Below, piece by piece: positions 1 through 9,644 of a stretch of DNA of 64,000 nucleotides. Position numbers and translations under genes: made by a program. This DNA is from Tropicimonas sp. IMCC34043 (GTDB taxonomy: Bacteria > Pseudomonadota > Alphaproteobacteria > Rhodobacterales > Rhodobacteraceae), in assembly GCF_003390845.1 (NCBI RefSeq), contig NZ_QMEK01000001.1, positions 372,001 to 436,000 of the forward strand, read 5' to 3'. The notes under the pieces are model-generated. The model was not told the origin of the DNA and did no database searches. It was given only the letters and a program-made list of their open reading frames with translations. Positions within the stretch are counted from its first letter, which is position 1. Every line of letters begins with the position of its first letter.

Positions 1-1124
1 ATTACCACGCCTATGTCGGCCACGGCACCGAGGCCTCGATCACGCTTGCCAAGATGATCCTCGACCGGGCGCCGTCGAACATGTCGAAGGTCTATTTCGG
101 CCTCAGCGGATCGGACGCGAACGAGACCAACATCAAGCTTGTCTGGTATTACAATAACGTGCGCGGGCTGCCGCAGAAGAAGAAGATCATCTCGCGCTGG
201 CGCGGCTATCACGGCTCGGGGCTGATGACCGGCTCGCTGACGGGTCTCGACCTGTTCCACAAGAAGTTCGACCTGCCGCTCAGCCAGGTAATTCACACCG
301 AGGCGCCCTATTACTATCGCCGCACCGATGCCGCGATGAGCGAGGAGGATTTCTCGACCCATTGCGCCGCGGAACTGGAAAAGCTGATCCTGGCGGAAGG
401 ACCCGACACCGTCGCCGCCTTCATCGGGGAACCGGCGCTTGGCACCGGCGGGCTGGTGCCGCCGCCTGCCGGTTACTGGAAGAAGATTCAGGCGGTTCTG
501 GCGAAATACGACATCCTGCTGATCGCCGACGAGGTGGTGACCGGGTTCGGCCGTCTTGGCAGCATGTTCGGGTCCGATCACTACGGGATCGAGGCGGATT
601 TCATCACCATCGCCAAGGGTCTGACCTCGGCCTATGCGCCGCTGTCGGGATCTATCGTTTCGGACAAGGTCTGGAAGGTGCTGGAGCAGGGGACCGACGA
701 ATACGGCTCTCTCGGTCACGGCTGGACCTATTCGGCGCATCCGATCAGTGCCGCCGCCGGGGTGGCGAACCTCAAGCTGGTCGATGACATGGGTCTGGTG
801 GCCAATGCGGGCGTTATCGGGGCCTATCTGCGCGACAGCCTGCGGACCTCGCTTGGCGGTCATGGCAATGTCGGCGACGTGCGCGGCGAAGGGCTGATGA
901 TTGCCGTCGAACTGGTCGAGGACAGCGCGGCGCGCACGTTCTACAGCCCCGCTGGCAGCGTCAGCGGCAAGGTCGTGTCGGCGATGCTGAAACGCGGGGT
1001 TATCGCGCGGGCCATGCCCCAGGGCGACATCATCGGTATCGCCCCGCCGCTTTGCCTCACGCACGCCGAAGCCGACCGGATCGCCGAGGCACTGACCGAG
1101 GCCGTGACCGAAGTGCTTGGCTGA
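1..1124 (+). CDS. class III (omega) aminotransferase, 5'-truncated by window edge
   Basis: Pyridoxal-phosphate aminotransferase of the class III fold, which moves an amino group between an amine or omega-amino acid and a keto acid. The open frame already runs from nucleotide 3, so the true start lies outside the window. Family marks are the cofactor-binding stretch ADEVVTGFGRLG (about nt 523-558), the Schiff-base lysine in FITIAKGLTSAY (AAG near nt 615) and GHGWTYSAHP. The RGYHGSGLMTGSLTG segment is usual in proteobacterial members that use pyruvate as acceptor with diamines or taurine-like amines. The exact substrate cannot be read from the sequence. It converges on the GH13 gene, with a strong hairpin between them. 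Confidence 0.9.
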   Translation, partial: YHAYVGHGTEASITLAKMILDRAPSNMSKVYFGLSGSDANETNIKLVWYYNNVRGLPQKKKIISRWRGYHGSGLMTGSLTGLDLFHKKFDLPLSQVIHTEAPYYYRRTDAAMSEEDFSTHCAAELEKLILAEGPDTVAAFIGEPALGTGGLVPPPAGYWKKIQAVLAKYDILLIADEVVTGFGRLGSMFGSDHYGIEADFITIAKGLTSAYAPLSGSIVSDKVWKVLEQGTDEYGSLGHGWTYSAHPISAAAGVANLKLVDDMGLVANAGVIGAYLRDSLRTSLGGHGNVGDVRGEGLMIAVELVEDSAARTFYSPAGSVSGKVVSAMLKRGVIARAMPQGDIIGIAPPLCLTHAEADRIAEALTEAVTEVLG

Positions 1125-1133
1125 CAGGACTGC

Positions 1134-1156
1134 GCCTCCCCGCATCGCGGGGAGGC
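1134..1156. terminator. bidirectional hairpin between convergent genes
   Basis: A perfect 10-bp inverted repeat (GCCTCCCCGC / GCGGGGAGGC) with a 3-nt loop lies 10 nt after the aminotransferase stop and before the convergent GH13 stop. There is only a weak T run (AATTTCGG) on the plus side, so it may act as a stability hairpin as much as an intrinsic terminator. Confidence 0.6.
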
Positions 1157-1203
1157 CAATTTCGGTCCCTCGGGGGCGATCCGGGCGCCGCCGTTGAGGC
1201 CTC

Positions 1204-3576
1204 CTAGATGCCGCGGGTAAAGACGAGGCCCATCGAATCCTTCAGCGTGATCGGGCCGCCGGTATATTCCCCGCCGATGTTCGGACTGCGCATTGTCAGA
1301 TGCCATCCGTCCCGCGACATCCCCTCTGGGGCAAGGTCGAACGGGTCGATATCCTCGGTCGGCAACCCCTCCATGTGGCAGAGCGAAAAGATCTCCTGCC
1401 CCTCGGGACCTTTGCGATGGGCAACGAACAGGGTGCGCCCGTCGATCGGTTCGGCATAGCGGAAATGATCTTCCGGGCCGAAGTTCTGCCGCAGCCAGGG
1501 GTTGGCAAGCCGGAACTCGCGCAGCTTTCGCATCGCGCCGATCTGTTGCGGGTCAAGCTTGGACAGCGAATGCGAGACGTTGCAGTATTCGTGCATGTCA
1601 TCCATCCAGGCGCGGGCGATCTGCTTCAGCGCCTCGACCGTGACCGGGCTTGGCCCGGCCAGCGGCGGTTCGACCGCGTTCAGCAGCGTGGCGATGGTTT
1701 CCAGATCGTATTCGGTCACCTCGACCAGCGCCGGCAGGAACTCCATGAACCGGGCAAGGTCGTTGCGGGTCTCGAAGCCAAGCTCCTTGAGCCAGCGGAA
1801 CGAGCCGGGCACCGAATAGCTGTAGGCGTCGACCTGCCATTTCAGGCTGATCGCTTCTTCGGCCACCACCTTCACCCCATAGCGGTCGTCCTGGTTGCGG
1901 ATGAAGCCCCAGCTTGCGCGGGCGGTGGCGTTGAGGAAGTCCATTGGCACGCCGGGCAGGATCGCATAGGTCAGGATCGAGACCGCCGAATTGTCATAGG
2001 CCTTGTCGAGGATCTCCATCATCGTGTCGCCGAGGCGGGTGTTGATGTTGAGATTGGGGCTGAGCTGGGTGCCGCGACGCAGGGTGTCGTGGTTGGCGGT
2101 GCCGGAAATCCAGTTCGAGCCATGGGCGAGGATCTCGCGGATGCGCCAGTACTTGGACAGCCAGAAGGTATAGACGAAGGGGGTGTTGTGGGCAAAGGTC
2201 AGCGGCCCCCACTGGAACACGTCGTCGTCGCGCTGCCGGTCGATCACCGCGCGATAGCTCGAACTCAGCTCCCAGTCCTCCTCGGGCCAGGGGCGGCCAT
2301 CCTCGAACACGAACCACGGCCGGTAGGATGTGCCGGCGACATTCTGAACGATGTCGGCCATTTCCTGCAGATAGTCGTCGTCATGCAGCATTTCCTGGGC
2401 CTGACGTTCCCACCATTTGAAATCCTGCGCCCCGTCGACCCGCACCCCATCGGCGCCGAAATCGACCTTGCGGCGCTGCATTTCCAGCAGGATCGCGCGC
2501 ACGAAGGGGCTGCGATAGTCGAGGTTCTGGCCATACATGTTCGGGCCGGCGAAGTAATGGTGGTTCAGCGCGTCCAGCCCCTGATTGTCGGCGTGTCCGA
2601 AGACCACGTCGAGCACCAGCATCTTGGGGCGGCCCGGGAAGGTGTGCAGCGCCGCGGCAAGGTCCACCAATTCGTCCGGGCGTGCGGTTTCGAGCAGCAC
2701 CGGGTTCACCGTTGCGGTGCCCGAGATCACCACGTCATAGCCCCAGTTCGTCGTGTCCGGCCGCATCAGGTGCGCCGACACGCTGTCATCGTCGGTGCCG
2801 GTCTCGGTCCAGAAGGCGGGGCCTGCCTCGTAGACGGTGGTCGGTTCGACCGGCAGCAGTTGCACCGCGTCATAGCCCATGAACAACTCGTCGTCGGGTT
2901 CGAGTTGCAGGTCGTTCGCCACCCGCCAGGCAATCCGTTCGATCTGCCGCGTCAGACTTGCAAGCGTGCCGCCAGAGGTCGCTGTCGGCACATGAACCTG
3001 CAGGATGCTGGTCGGCGGCGCGAACTTGTGCGGGACGTCGCCCTTCAATGCCTCGAAATACCCGGCGTCGGCGCGTCCCTCGTGCATCGAGGCGACGTCA
3101 TAGATCTCGGCCGGGGCGAAGGCGCCATAGGGCAGCGACGCCGCCAAGGGGTCGAGGATGCGGTTGAGGTTGCCCTCCGTGTCGCGCCAGACCAGGGCAT
3201 AGAAATCGCCAATCCGTTCGCGGCAACCAGCCGTCACACCGCGGGCCACGGCAAAGGTGAAGGCCTCGCAGCGCTCGACGGGCAGCAACACCCGGTCAAA
3301 GACCATATCCACCTTGCCGACCGTCAGGTCGATCGGCTCGCGCGGGGTCAGGATTTCCAGGAAAATGTCGCCATCCGGCACCCGCCAGTCCTGCAACTCC
3401 GGCGTCCAGAAGCCAAACGCCACGCGGTCGCCCTCGACACTGGCGCCAAGCTTCCGGGCGATCTTGCGGCCGGCGGCCAACCTGTCTTCGGCGGTGTTCA
3501 GCACCTCTTCGCACCAGACCGCCATCGCCGCGGCAGCCTCCGGATCCGCAGAAATGCGGCTCGTCTCTTGCAACAT
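1204..3576 (-). CDS. GH13 glycosidase, glucosylglycerol hydrolase-like
   Basis: 790-aa alpha-amylase superfamily enzyme. The four GH13 regions are recognisable: region I DVVFGH (about residue 323), region II GVRVDGA with the nucleophile Asp near 381, region III FEDGR with the acid/base Glu near 425, and region IV ANHDT near 495. The long N-terminal part, the helical C-terminal part and the NLDYRSP and ILPGVPMDFLNATA segments recall glucosylglycerol hydrolases rather than maltose-type amylases; this is a memory-based family judgement. It starts 29 nt after the glgB stop, so the two probably share a transcript. An alternative is a maltooligosaccharide- or glycogen-acting GH13 of unknown specificity. 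No signal peptide is visible, so it acts in the cytoplasm. Confidence 0.8.
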   Translation of the reverse strand: MLQETSRISADPEAAAAMAVWCEEVLNTAEDRLAAGRKIARKLGASVEGDRVAFGFWTPELQDWRVPDGDIFLEILTPREPIDLTVGKVDMVFDRVLLPVERCEAFTFAVARGVTAGCRERIGDFYALVWRDTEGNLNRILDPLAASLPYGAFAPAEIYDVASMHEGRADAGYFEALKGDVPHKFAPPTSILQVHVPTATSGGTLASLTRQIERIAWRVANDLQLEPDDELFMGYDAVQLLPVEPTTVYEAGPAFWTETGTDDDSVSAHLMRPDTTNWGYDVVISGTATVNPVLLETARPDELVDLAAALHTFPGRPKMLVLDVVFGHADNQGLDALNHHYFAGPNMYGQNLDYRSPFVRAILLEMQRRKVDFGADGVRVDGAQDFKWWERQAQEMLHDDDYLQEMADIVQNVAGTSYRPWFVFEDGRPWPEEDWELSSSYRAVIDRQRDDDVFQWGPLTFAHNTPFVYTFWLSKYWRIREILAHGSNWISGTANHDTLRRGTQLSPNLNINTRLGDTMMEILDKAYDNSAVSILTYAILPGVPMDFLNATARASWGFIRNQDDRYGVKVVAEEAISLKWQVDAYSYSVPGSFRWLKELGFETRNDLARFMEFLPALVEVTEYDLETIATLLNAVEPPLAGPSPVTVEALKQIARAWMDDMHEYCNVSHSLSKLDPQQIGAMRKLREFRLANPWLRQNFGPEDHFRYAEPIDGRTLFVAHRKGPEGQEIFSLCHMEGLPTEDIDPFDLAPEGMSRDGWHLTMRSPNIGGEYTGGPITLKDSMGLVFTRGI

Positions 3577-3605
3577 GAATTGTCCCTTCGTCTTTTGCTC
3601 GGCGA

Positions 3606-5780
3606 TCAGGTCTCGGGGCGGAACATCACCACCGAAAGCGGCGGCAGCATCACCCGGGCGGCTGCGGGAAATCCCTTGCAGGCGCGCGCTTCAGCCGTGA
3701 TCCGGCCCAAGTTGCCGCGCCCCTGACCGCCATAAATCTCGGCGTCAGTGTTCATCACTTCGGCCCATTCCCCGGTCTGCGGCAGCCCGATATCCCAGCC
3801 AGCGCGTTCGACCGGTGTTAAATTGCAGGCGATAACGACCGGCGGCTCGCCCGCATCGCCCATCCGCACGAAGGAATAGACGGATTCGTTGGCGGCATCG
3901 ACGTCGCCCCAACGGAACCCGTCAGGCGAGGCGTCGTGGCGATGCAACGCCGGTGTTCCGCGATAAAGCGTGTTGAGATCGCGCACCAGCCGCTTCAGCC
4001 CGGCATGGCGCGGATCCTTCAGCGCTCCCCAGTCAAGCTCGCCCGCGTGGTTCCATTCCGCCGACTGGCCGAACTCCTGCCCCATGAACAGCAGCTTCTT
4101 GCCCGGATGCGCCCACATGAAGCCGTAATAGGCACGCAGGTTGGCGAATTTCTCGTCCGGGCTGCCCGGCATCTTACCCAGCATCGACCCCTTGCCGTGC
4201 ACCACCTCGTCGTGGCTGATCGGCAGGATGAAATTCTCGGAAAACGCATAGGTCAGCCCGAAGGTCATCTTGTGGTGGCTTTGCTTGCGATAGAGCGGAT
4301 CGGTCTGCATGTAATCCAGCGTATCGTGCATCCAGCCCATGTTCCACTTGAACCCGAACCCGAGCCCGCCGTCATGCACCGGGCGGGTGACACCGGGGAA
4401 TGCGGTGCTTTCCTCGGCCACGGTCATCACCGAGGCGTCGTCGCCATAGGCCTCGATGTTCATCCGGCGCAGCAGGTCGATGGCCTCGTAGTTCTCACGG
4501 CCGCCATCCTTGTTGGGGATCCACTCCCCCGCCTTCCGCGAATAGTCGCGATAGAGCATCGAGGCGACCGCATCCACCCGCAGACCGTCGATATGGTATT
4601 CCGACAGCCAGAAGCGGGCGTTGGCCAGAAGGAAATTCGCCACCTCGGTGCGGCCGTAATTGTAGATGAAGGTGTTCCAGTCGTTGTGGAATCCCTCCTT
4701 CGGGTCGGCATGTTCATAAAGCGGCGTGCCGTCGAACCGGGCAAGCCCGTGAGCATCGGTCGGGAAGTGCGCGGGCACCCAATCCAGAAGCACGCCAAGC
4801 CCGGCGCGGTGCGCGGCGTCGATCAGGTCGCGAAATTCGTGCGGCGGCCCGTGGCGAACGGTCGGGGCAAACATCCCGACCGGCTGATACCCCCAGGACC
4901 CGTCGAAGGGATGTTCGGACAGCGGCAGGAACTCGATATGGGTAAATCCCATGTCGGTCACATAGGCGACCAGTTCCTCTGCCGCCTCCTTGTAGGAGAT
5001 CGGCCTGCCGTTCTGGGTCGCGTCGCGTTTCCAGGACCCCAGATGCACCTCGTAGATCGAGATCGGGGCCGAGGCGGCGTTGTGCGCGGCGCGGCCCGAC
5101 ATCCAGGCGCCGTCATGCCAGCCGTAGCCCGAGATATCGCGCACGATGCTGGCCGTCTCGGGCGCGTGCTGCCCGCCAAAGCCCACAGGGTCTGCCTTCA
5201 GCGGCAGAACCTGACCGTCCGGGCCGAGGATCTCGTATTTATAGATCGTGCCTTCGCCCAGATCGGGCAGGAAGATCTCCCACACCCCGCTTGCGCCGCG
5301 ACGGCGCATGACATCGCGCCGCCCGTCCCAGGCGTTGAAATCCCCGACGACGGACACCCGCTGCGCACTCGGCGCCCAGACCGCGAAATGCGTGCCCTCG
5401 ATGCCTTCGTGTTCCATCACATGGGCGCCGAGCGCGTGCCACAGCTGGCCGTGGCGTCCTTCGCCGATCAGGTATTCGTCAAGCTCACCGAGCACCGGGC
5501 CAAAGCTGTAGGGATCGCGGTAGTCCATGGTCGTTCCGTCCTCGCCCGTGCGGTGCAACCGATAGCGGCCGTTCGCGGGGATCCGTCCGGTGAAAAAGCC
5601 CTGAGCGTCCGGTTCCTGGCTCAACTGGACCGGGACGCCGTCAACCATCGCAGACAGCGATGCGGCCCCCGGGGCGAAAGCTGTCAGAACGCGCGCACCC
5701 TCGACCGGGCGCGGTCCAAGCACGGCGAAGAGGTCGGAGGCCTTCCCCTGCAGAATCTCTGTATATGCTGATTTGGCCAT
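3606..5780 (-). CDS. glgB: 1,4-alpha-glucan branching enzyme GlgB
   Basis: 724-aa glycogen branching enzyme that introduces alpha-1,6 branches in glycogen. Order: short N-terminal domain, CBM48 (about 100-210, with WAPSAQRVSVVGDFN), GH13 barrel, C-terminal beta domain. Catalytic marks are HIDGLRVDAVASMLY (nucleophile Asp near 402), VAEEST (Glu near 455) and ISHDEVVHGK (Asp near 523). Length matches the family (about 730). The ATG is preceded by AGGAGG at 10 nt. The neighbouring genes for glycogen synthesis (glgC, glgA) are not present on either side; instead it is followed by the GH13 gene above. Confidence 0.97.
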   Translation of the reverse strand: MAKSAYTEILQGKASDLFAVLGPRPVEGARVLTAFAPGAASLSAMVDGVPVQLSQEPDAQGFFTGRIPANGRYRLHRTGEDGTTMDYRDPYSFGPVLGELDEYLIGEGRHGQLWHALGAHVMEHEGIEGTHFAVWAPSAQRVSVVGDFNAWDGRRDVMRRRGASGVWEIFLPDLGEGTIYKYEILGPDGQVLPLKADPVGFGGQHAPETASIVRDISGYGWHDGAWMSGRAAHNAASAPISIYEVHLGSWKRDATQNGRPISYKEAAEELVAYVTDMGFTHIEFLPLSEHPFDGSWGYQPVGMFAPTVRHGPPHEFRDLIDAAHRAGLGVLLDWVPAHFPTDAHGLARFDGTPLYEHADPKEGFHNDWNTFIYNYGRTEVANFLLANARFWLSEYHIDGLRVDAVASMLYRDYSRKAGEWIPNKDGGRENYEAIDLLRRMNIEAYGDDASVMTVAEESTAFPGVTRPVHDGGLGFGFKWNMGWMHDTLDYMQTDPLYRKQSHHKMTFGLTYAFSENFILPISHDEVVHGKGSMLGKMPGSPDEKFANLRAYYGFMWAHPGKKLLFMGQEFGQSAEWNHAGELDWGALKDPRHAGLKRLVRDLNTLYRGTPALHRHDASPDGFRWGDVDAANESVYSFVRMGDAGEPPVVIACNLTPVERAGWDIGLPQTGEWAEVMNTDAEIYGGQGRGNLGRITAEARACKGFPAAARVMLPPLSVVMFRPET

Positions 5781-6278
5781 TCGAATCTTGCCTCCTGTTC
5801 ATTGCGGTCGTTGCAGGTGCGGTTCAGCGCAAATGCCTTGCGGGCTGGTGGTCGTTCGCGCTCCCTGCTGCCCTCGGTTCCAGGCCGGTTCTCCCAGCCC
5901 GTCGTTTCGCGCGGCCGCAGCGGGAGCCTTGCCCAATGCACAACCCAATGCACAACGTCTATGCCCAGTTTCCCGGACAGGACCTGACAAGCCTGCACCT
6001 GACGGGCCTGCGAATCGTAAAAAAATCGGGGGGAGCCTTCCCGGTCCGAGCAACTCGCTTCCTGCAACTTCGATCGTGGTCGCCTGTTTCAACGCGCGGC
6101 GGCGGAAAAAGTTTCAAACTTTATCGTCGCCTTGGAGTCAGCGACCCTGCCGCCGTTGCGGGGGATATTCTGGTGTCCGGGCTGAGCGCCGTTCAGAGCC
6201 ACCTATCGAGGGGACTCTTCGAGATAGCTGGTCCGGGTTTGTGCACCGGCGGCTTCGACACGTCCGACAGCGCTGCGG
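5781..6278. other. 498-bp intergenic region
   Basis: No convincing coding sequence is visible on either strand. It holds the glgB ribosome-binding site (complement of 5790s), a 12-bp tandem duplication CCCAATGCACAA at 5932-5943 and 5944-5955, and a run of seven A (6019-6025) that reads as a T run on the minus strand, about 250 nt downstream of the uxaA-like stop. It marks the left edge of the accessory catabolic cluster. Confidence 0.6.
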
Positions 6279-7775
6279 CTACAGCACGGCCCCTATGTGC
6301 CAGGGCACGAACTCCGTGCCACCGAAGCCCAGGTCCTCGCTCTTGGTGCGGGCACCGCTGGCGACCGCGATCAGGGCTTCGAAGATCTCGGCCCCCTTCT
6401 CGGCAAGCGAGCGGCCTTCGGCGATGTCGCCGCAGTTGATATCCATATCCTCGCCCATCCGGGCATAGAGGTCTGAATTGGACGCCAGTTTCAGGCAGGG
6501 CGTCGGCTTGTAGCCCGACACCGATCCGCGGCCGGTGGTGAAGGCGATCAGATTGGCCCCCGACGCGACCTGTCCGGTGACCGAACAGGGGTCATAACCG
6601 GGGCTGTCCATGAAGACGAAGCCATGTGTCGTGATGGGCGCCGCATAGTCGTAGACCGCCGCCAGCGGCGCCTGTCCGCTTTTGGAAACGGCCCCGAGGG
6701 ATTTTTCCAGGATCGTCGTCAACCCGCCGCGCTTGTTGCCGGGGCTGGGGTTGTTGTCCAGCTGCGCGCCATTGCGGGCGGTGTAGGATTCCCACCAGGC
6801 GACCTTGTCGACCAGGGCCTGACCGACGCTGTCGCTGACTGCCCGACAGGTCAGCAGGTGTTCGGCGCCATAGATCTCGGAGGTTTCCGACAGGATCGAG
6901 GTGCCGCCGTGCTGCACCAGCAGGTCGGATGCCACGCCAAGTGCCGGGTTGGCTGTGAAACCCGAATAGCCATCCGACCCGCCACATTGCATGCCGAGCA
7001 TCAGATGCGACAGGGGTGCGGGCGCGCGGACGCACCGGTTGGCCTGATCGGCCAGTCCGGACAGTGCTTGCAGCCCCTTTTCGATGGTGCGCCTTGTGCC
7101 GCCCATCTGCTGGATCGTCATGTATTGCAGCGGTCCATCGGCGGTGATCTTCGCGTCGCCGACGAGTTCGGCCAGTTGCAGCACCTCGCACCCGAGACCG
7201 ACCAGCAGGATGCCGCCGAAGTTCGGATGCCGCGCATAGCCCGCCAGTGTCCGCAGCAGGAGGTCATACCCCTCGCCTCGGTTCGACATTCCGCAGCCGC
7301 TGCTGTGGACGATGGGCATGATGCCATCGACGTTGGGGTAGGCGTCCAGCAGACCCGTTTTCTCGGCGGCCTCGACAATGAACCGCGCGACCGAGCCAGA
7401 GCAGTTCACCGACGTCAGGACGCCGATATAGTTGCGGGTGCCGACGCTGCCGTTGGCGCGGTGGTAGCCGTCGAATGTGCGGGTCGTGGTCGCTGCGGGC
7501 AGGGGGATGACCGCGCTGCCAAAGTCATGGGCCACGTGGTGATCGGACATTTCCAGATTGTGGCTGTGGACATGCGCCCCGGCGGCAATCGGCTGGCTGG
7601 CGCGGCCGATGATCTGGCCATAGCGCCGCACCGTCGCCCCGGCGGCAATATCGCTCAGCGCGACCTTGTGCGAGGCAGGCACCGTTTCGCAGGCGATGCT
7701 GTCGTCCGCCGCCGTCAAGGCAGTCAGGGCAATGGCGACGTTGTCTGCCTCGTGAAGCCGCAGAATGCCGGACAT
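6279..7775 (-). CDS. UxaA-family altronate/aldonate dehydratase
   Basis: About 498-aa full-length member of the altronate/galactarate dehydratase family: N-terminal SAF domain (about 5-90) followed by the D-galactarate dehydratase/altronate hydrolase body, with VGTRNYIGVLTSVNCS, VHSSGCGMSN, GLGCEV and MQCGGSDGYSG. Such enzymes convert D-altronate to 2-keto-3-deoxy-D-gluconate using a metal bound by conserved Cys/His residues. It is the last gene of the transporter operon. A GTG at 7790 overlaps the TGA of the upstream dehydrogenase, but the ATG at 7775 has GAAGG at a good distance and is preferred. Given the cluster, altronate is the most likely substrate; a deoxy-aldonate such as L-fuconate is an alternative. 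Confidence 0.88.
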   Translation of the reverse strand: MSGILRLHEADNVAIALTALTAADDSIACETVPASHKVALSDIAAGATVRRYGQIIGRASQPIAAGAHVHSHNLEMSDHHVAHDFGSAVIPLPAATTTRTFDGYHRANGSVGTRNYIGVLTSVNCSGSVARFIVEAAEKTGLLDAYPNVDGIMPIVHSSGCGMSNRGEGYDLLLRTLAGYARHPNFGGILLVGLGCEVLQLAELVGDAKITADGPLQYMTIQQMGGTRRTIEKGLQALSGLADQANRCVRAPAPLSHLMLGMQCGGSDGYSGFTANPALGVASDLLVQHGGTSILSETSEIYGAEHLLTCRAVSDSVGQALVDKVAWWESYTARNGAQLDNNPSPGNKRGGLTTILEKSLGAVSKSGQAPLAAVYDYAAPITTHGFVFMDSPGYDPCSVTGQVASGANLIAFTTGRGSVSGYKPTPCLKLASNSDLYARMGEDMDINCGDIAEGRSLAEKGAEIFEALIAVASGARTKSEDLGFGGTEFVPWHIGAVL

Positions 7776-7786
7776 GGTGTTGGCCT

Positions 7787-8803
7787 TCACGACTGCATCT
7801 GGACGATGACCTTGATCAGGCTCGACCGATCCGCCGCGAGCTCACCGAAGGTCGCGGCGAATGCGTCGAGGCTCACTTGACTGGAACACAGCGCCGCGGC
7901 GTCGATATCTCCGGCGCCGAATGCCGCGATGACCCAGTCGAAATCCGCCCGCAATGCGTTGCGGCTGCCGATCAGGCGCAACTCGCGCTTGTGGAAGTCA
8001 GGGTCGTGGAAGGTGATGTCGTCCTTGACGACGCTGACCAGCGTATAGGATCCGCCGTGCGCGACGGCGGCAAAGCCCGCCTCGATCGCGCCGCCATGGC
8101 CGGTGGCGTCAAAGACGACGTCATAACCTTCGCCATGCGTCGCGGCGATTGCCGCATCGACGGACAGGTGGCCGCTGGCGAACCCGAACCGGTCCTGCGC
8201 CATCCGCAACCGGTCCGGGCTGTGGTCCAGCAGGGAAACCTCGGCCCCTGTCAGCCGCGCAAACAGGGCCGCGCCGATCCCGATGGGTCCGACGCCGGTG
8301 ACCAGCACCCGGTCCCTTGCCGCGACCTCGGATCGACGCACCGCATGGGCGCCGATGGCAAGGAATTCGACCATCGCGGCCTGTTGCGGCGACAGGCCGT
8401 CGGCGGGATAGAGGTTTTCCGCCGGCACCGCCAGACGCCTCGCCAGACCGCCGTCACGATGCACGCCCAGCACCTGAATGTTGTAACAGCAGTTCGGTTT
8501 GCCCCGGATGCAGGCGCGGCAGGTGCCGCAGGACAGATAGGGGTTCACGACCACAAGATCGCCCTCGGCCCAGCCGTTGCCATCCTGCAGGACGCGTCCG
8601 CTCAACTCGTGCCCGATGATGCGGGGATAGGCGAGGAAGGGATGCTTGCCTTCGAGGATATGGTAATCGGTACCGCAGACCCCGACCGCGCAGATCTCGA
8701 TCAGGACCCAGCCATCGGGGGCCGCCACCGGCAACGGGCGATCCTGCACCTCGAACGTTCCGGGGGCTGTGACAACGCCGACCTTCATCGTCTTCGCGCT
8801 CAT
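7787..8803 (-). CDS. zinc-dependent medium-chain dehydrogenase, L-galactonate-5-dehydrogenase-like
   Basis: 338-aa alcohol dehydrogenase of the MDR superfamily. The catalytic zinc site is CGTDYH and GHE, the structural zinc cysteines are [15 protein letters not shown], and the Rossmann glycines are [10 protein letters not shown]. This subgroup oxidises C5 of hexonates (L-galactonate to D-tagaturonate, L-gulonate to D-fructuronate) or related polyols. The ATG at 8803 overlaps the ATPase stop (ATGA), so the longer upstream reading frame is not used. With the UxaA-like dehydratase next to it and the UxaB-like reductase at 13.7-14.8 kb, an L-galactonate to tagaturonate to altronate route is complete. 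The specificity is inferred from context. Confidence 0.85.
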   Translation of the reverse strand: MSAKTMKVGVVTAPGTFEVQDRPLPVAAPDGWVLIEICAVGVCGTDYHILEGKHPFLAYPRIIGHELSGRVLQDGNGWAEGDLVVVNPYLSCGTCRACIRGKPNCCYNIQVLGVHRDGGLARRLAVPAENLYPADGLSPQQAAMVEFLAIGAHAVRRSEVAARDRVLVTGVGPIGIGAALFARLTGAEVSLLDHSPDRLRMAQDRFGFASGHLSVDAAIAATHGEGYDVVFDATGHGGAIEAGFAAVAHGGSYTLVSVVKDDITFHDPDFHKRELRLIGSRNALRADFDWVIAAFGAGDIDAAALCSSQVSLDAFAATFGELAADRSSLIKVIVQMQS

Positions 8804-9585
8804 TTGGTTGTGCCTCTCGGGGTCCAGTCGTCGGGCAGGGTGCCCTTGATGATCAGGCTCAGGACGTCGTCCTTGTTCACGTCTTCGATGCGGAAGGATC
8901 CGACGTTGCGGCCCTTGTTCATCACGACCACCCGGTCGCAGAGATCGAAGACGTCGTGCATGTCGTGGCTGATCAGAAAGATCCCGATCCCCTCGTCTTT
9001 CAGGCGCAGCGTCAGGTTGGACACCATCGCGGTTTCCGACGGGCCAAGTGCGGCTGTCGGTTCGTCCATGATCAGGACCTTGGCCTGAAAATAGATGGCC
9101 CGGGCAATCGCGATCACCTGCCGCTGACCACCGGAGAGGCACGACACCGGATCCTTGAGGTTGGTGAAATTGGGGTTCAACTGGCGCAAGGCGGCCTTTG
9201 CCTCGGCGAACATGCGCGCGTCGTCCAGATTGCCGAAGCGGGTCTTCAGTTCCCGCCCCAGAAACAGGTTTGCGGCTGCGTCCAGATGATTGGCGAGCGC
9301 CAGCGTCTGATAGATCGTCTCGATCCCGTATTTGCGGGCATCCTGCGGAGAGGTCAGCGTGATCTCTTCGCCGTTGACGAAGATCTGGCCGTCGCTGGCG
9401 GCAAGGGCACCGGACAGGATCTGCATCAGGCAGGATTTGCCCGCACCGTTGTGGCCGAGAACGCCCACGACCTCGCCGGGATAGAGGTCGACAGAAACGT
9501 CCTCGACGGCGTGCAACCCACCGAAGTGTTTGTAGATCCTCGACATCTCGACCATCGGTGTCGGGCGCGCGACCGTGTCAATCAT
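8800..9585 (-). CDS. sugar ABC transporter ATP-binding protein, single ATPase domain
   Basis: 261-aa ATPase of the ribose/fructose/xylose uptake class, but with one nucleotide-binding domain (FrcA-like) instead of the duplicated RbsA form. Walker A GHNGAGKS, signature LSGGQRQV, Walker [12 protein letters not shown] and switch ISHDMHD are all intact, so it should hydrolyse ATP. It sits between the binding-protein gene and the dehydrogenase, overlapping the latter by 4 nt. The ribosome-binding site is weak. Confidence 0.93.
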   Translation of the reverse strand: MIDTVARPTPMVEMSRIYKHFGGLHAVEDVSVDLYPGEVVGVLGHNGAGKSCLMQILSGALAASDGQIFVNGEEITLTSPQDARKYGIETIYQTLALANHLDAAANLFLGRELKTRFGNLDDARMFAEAKAALRQLNPNFTNLKDPVSCLSGGQRQVIAIARAIYFQAKVLIMDEPTAALGPSETAMVSNLTLRLKDEGIGIFLISHDMHDVFDLCDRVVVMNKGRNVGSFRIEDVNKDDVLSLIIKGTLPDDWTPRGTTK

Positions 9586-9644
9586 GGGAAACCTGTGGGC
9601 ATGGGGAAGGGGCCAGCGCGGTCACCGCGCTGGACCTGAACGGG

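Noticed and set aside
1300-3726. 808-codon plus-strand open frame opposite the GH13 gene
   Set aside because: Follows GC-rich codon symmetry of the gene below it; no ribosome-binding site and no recognisable domain.
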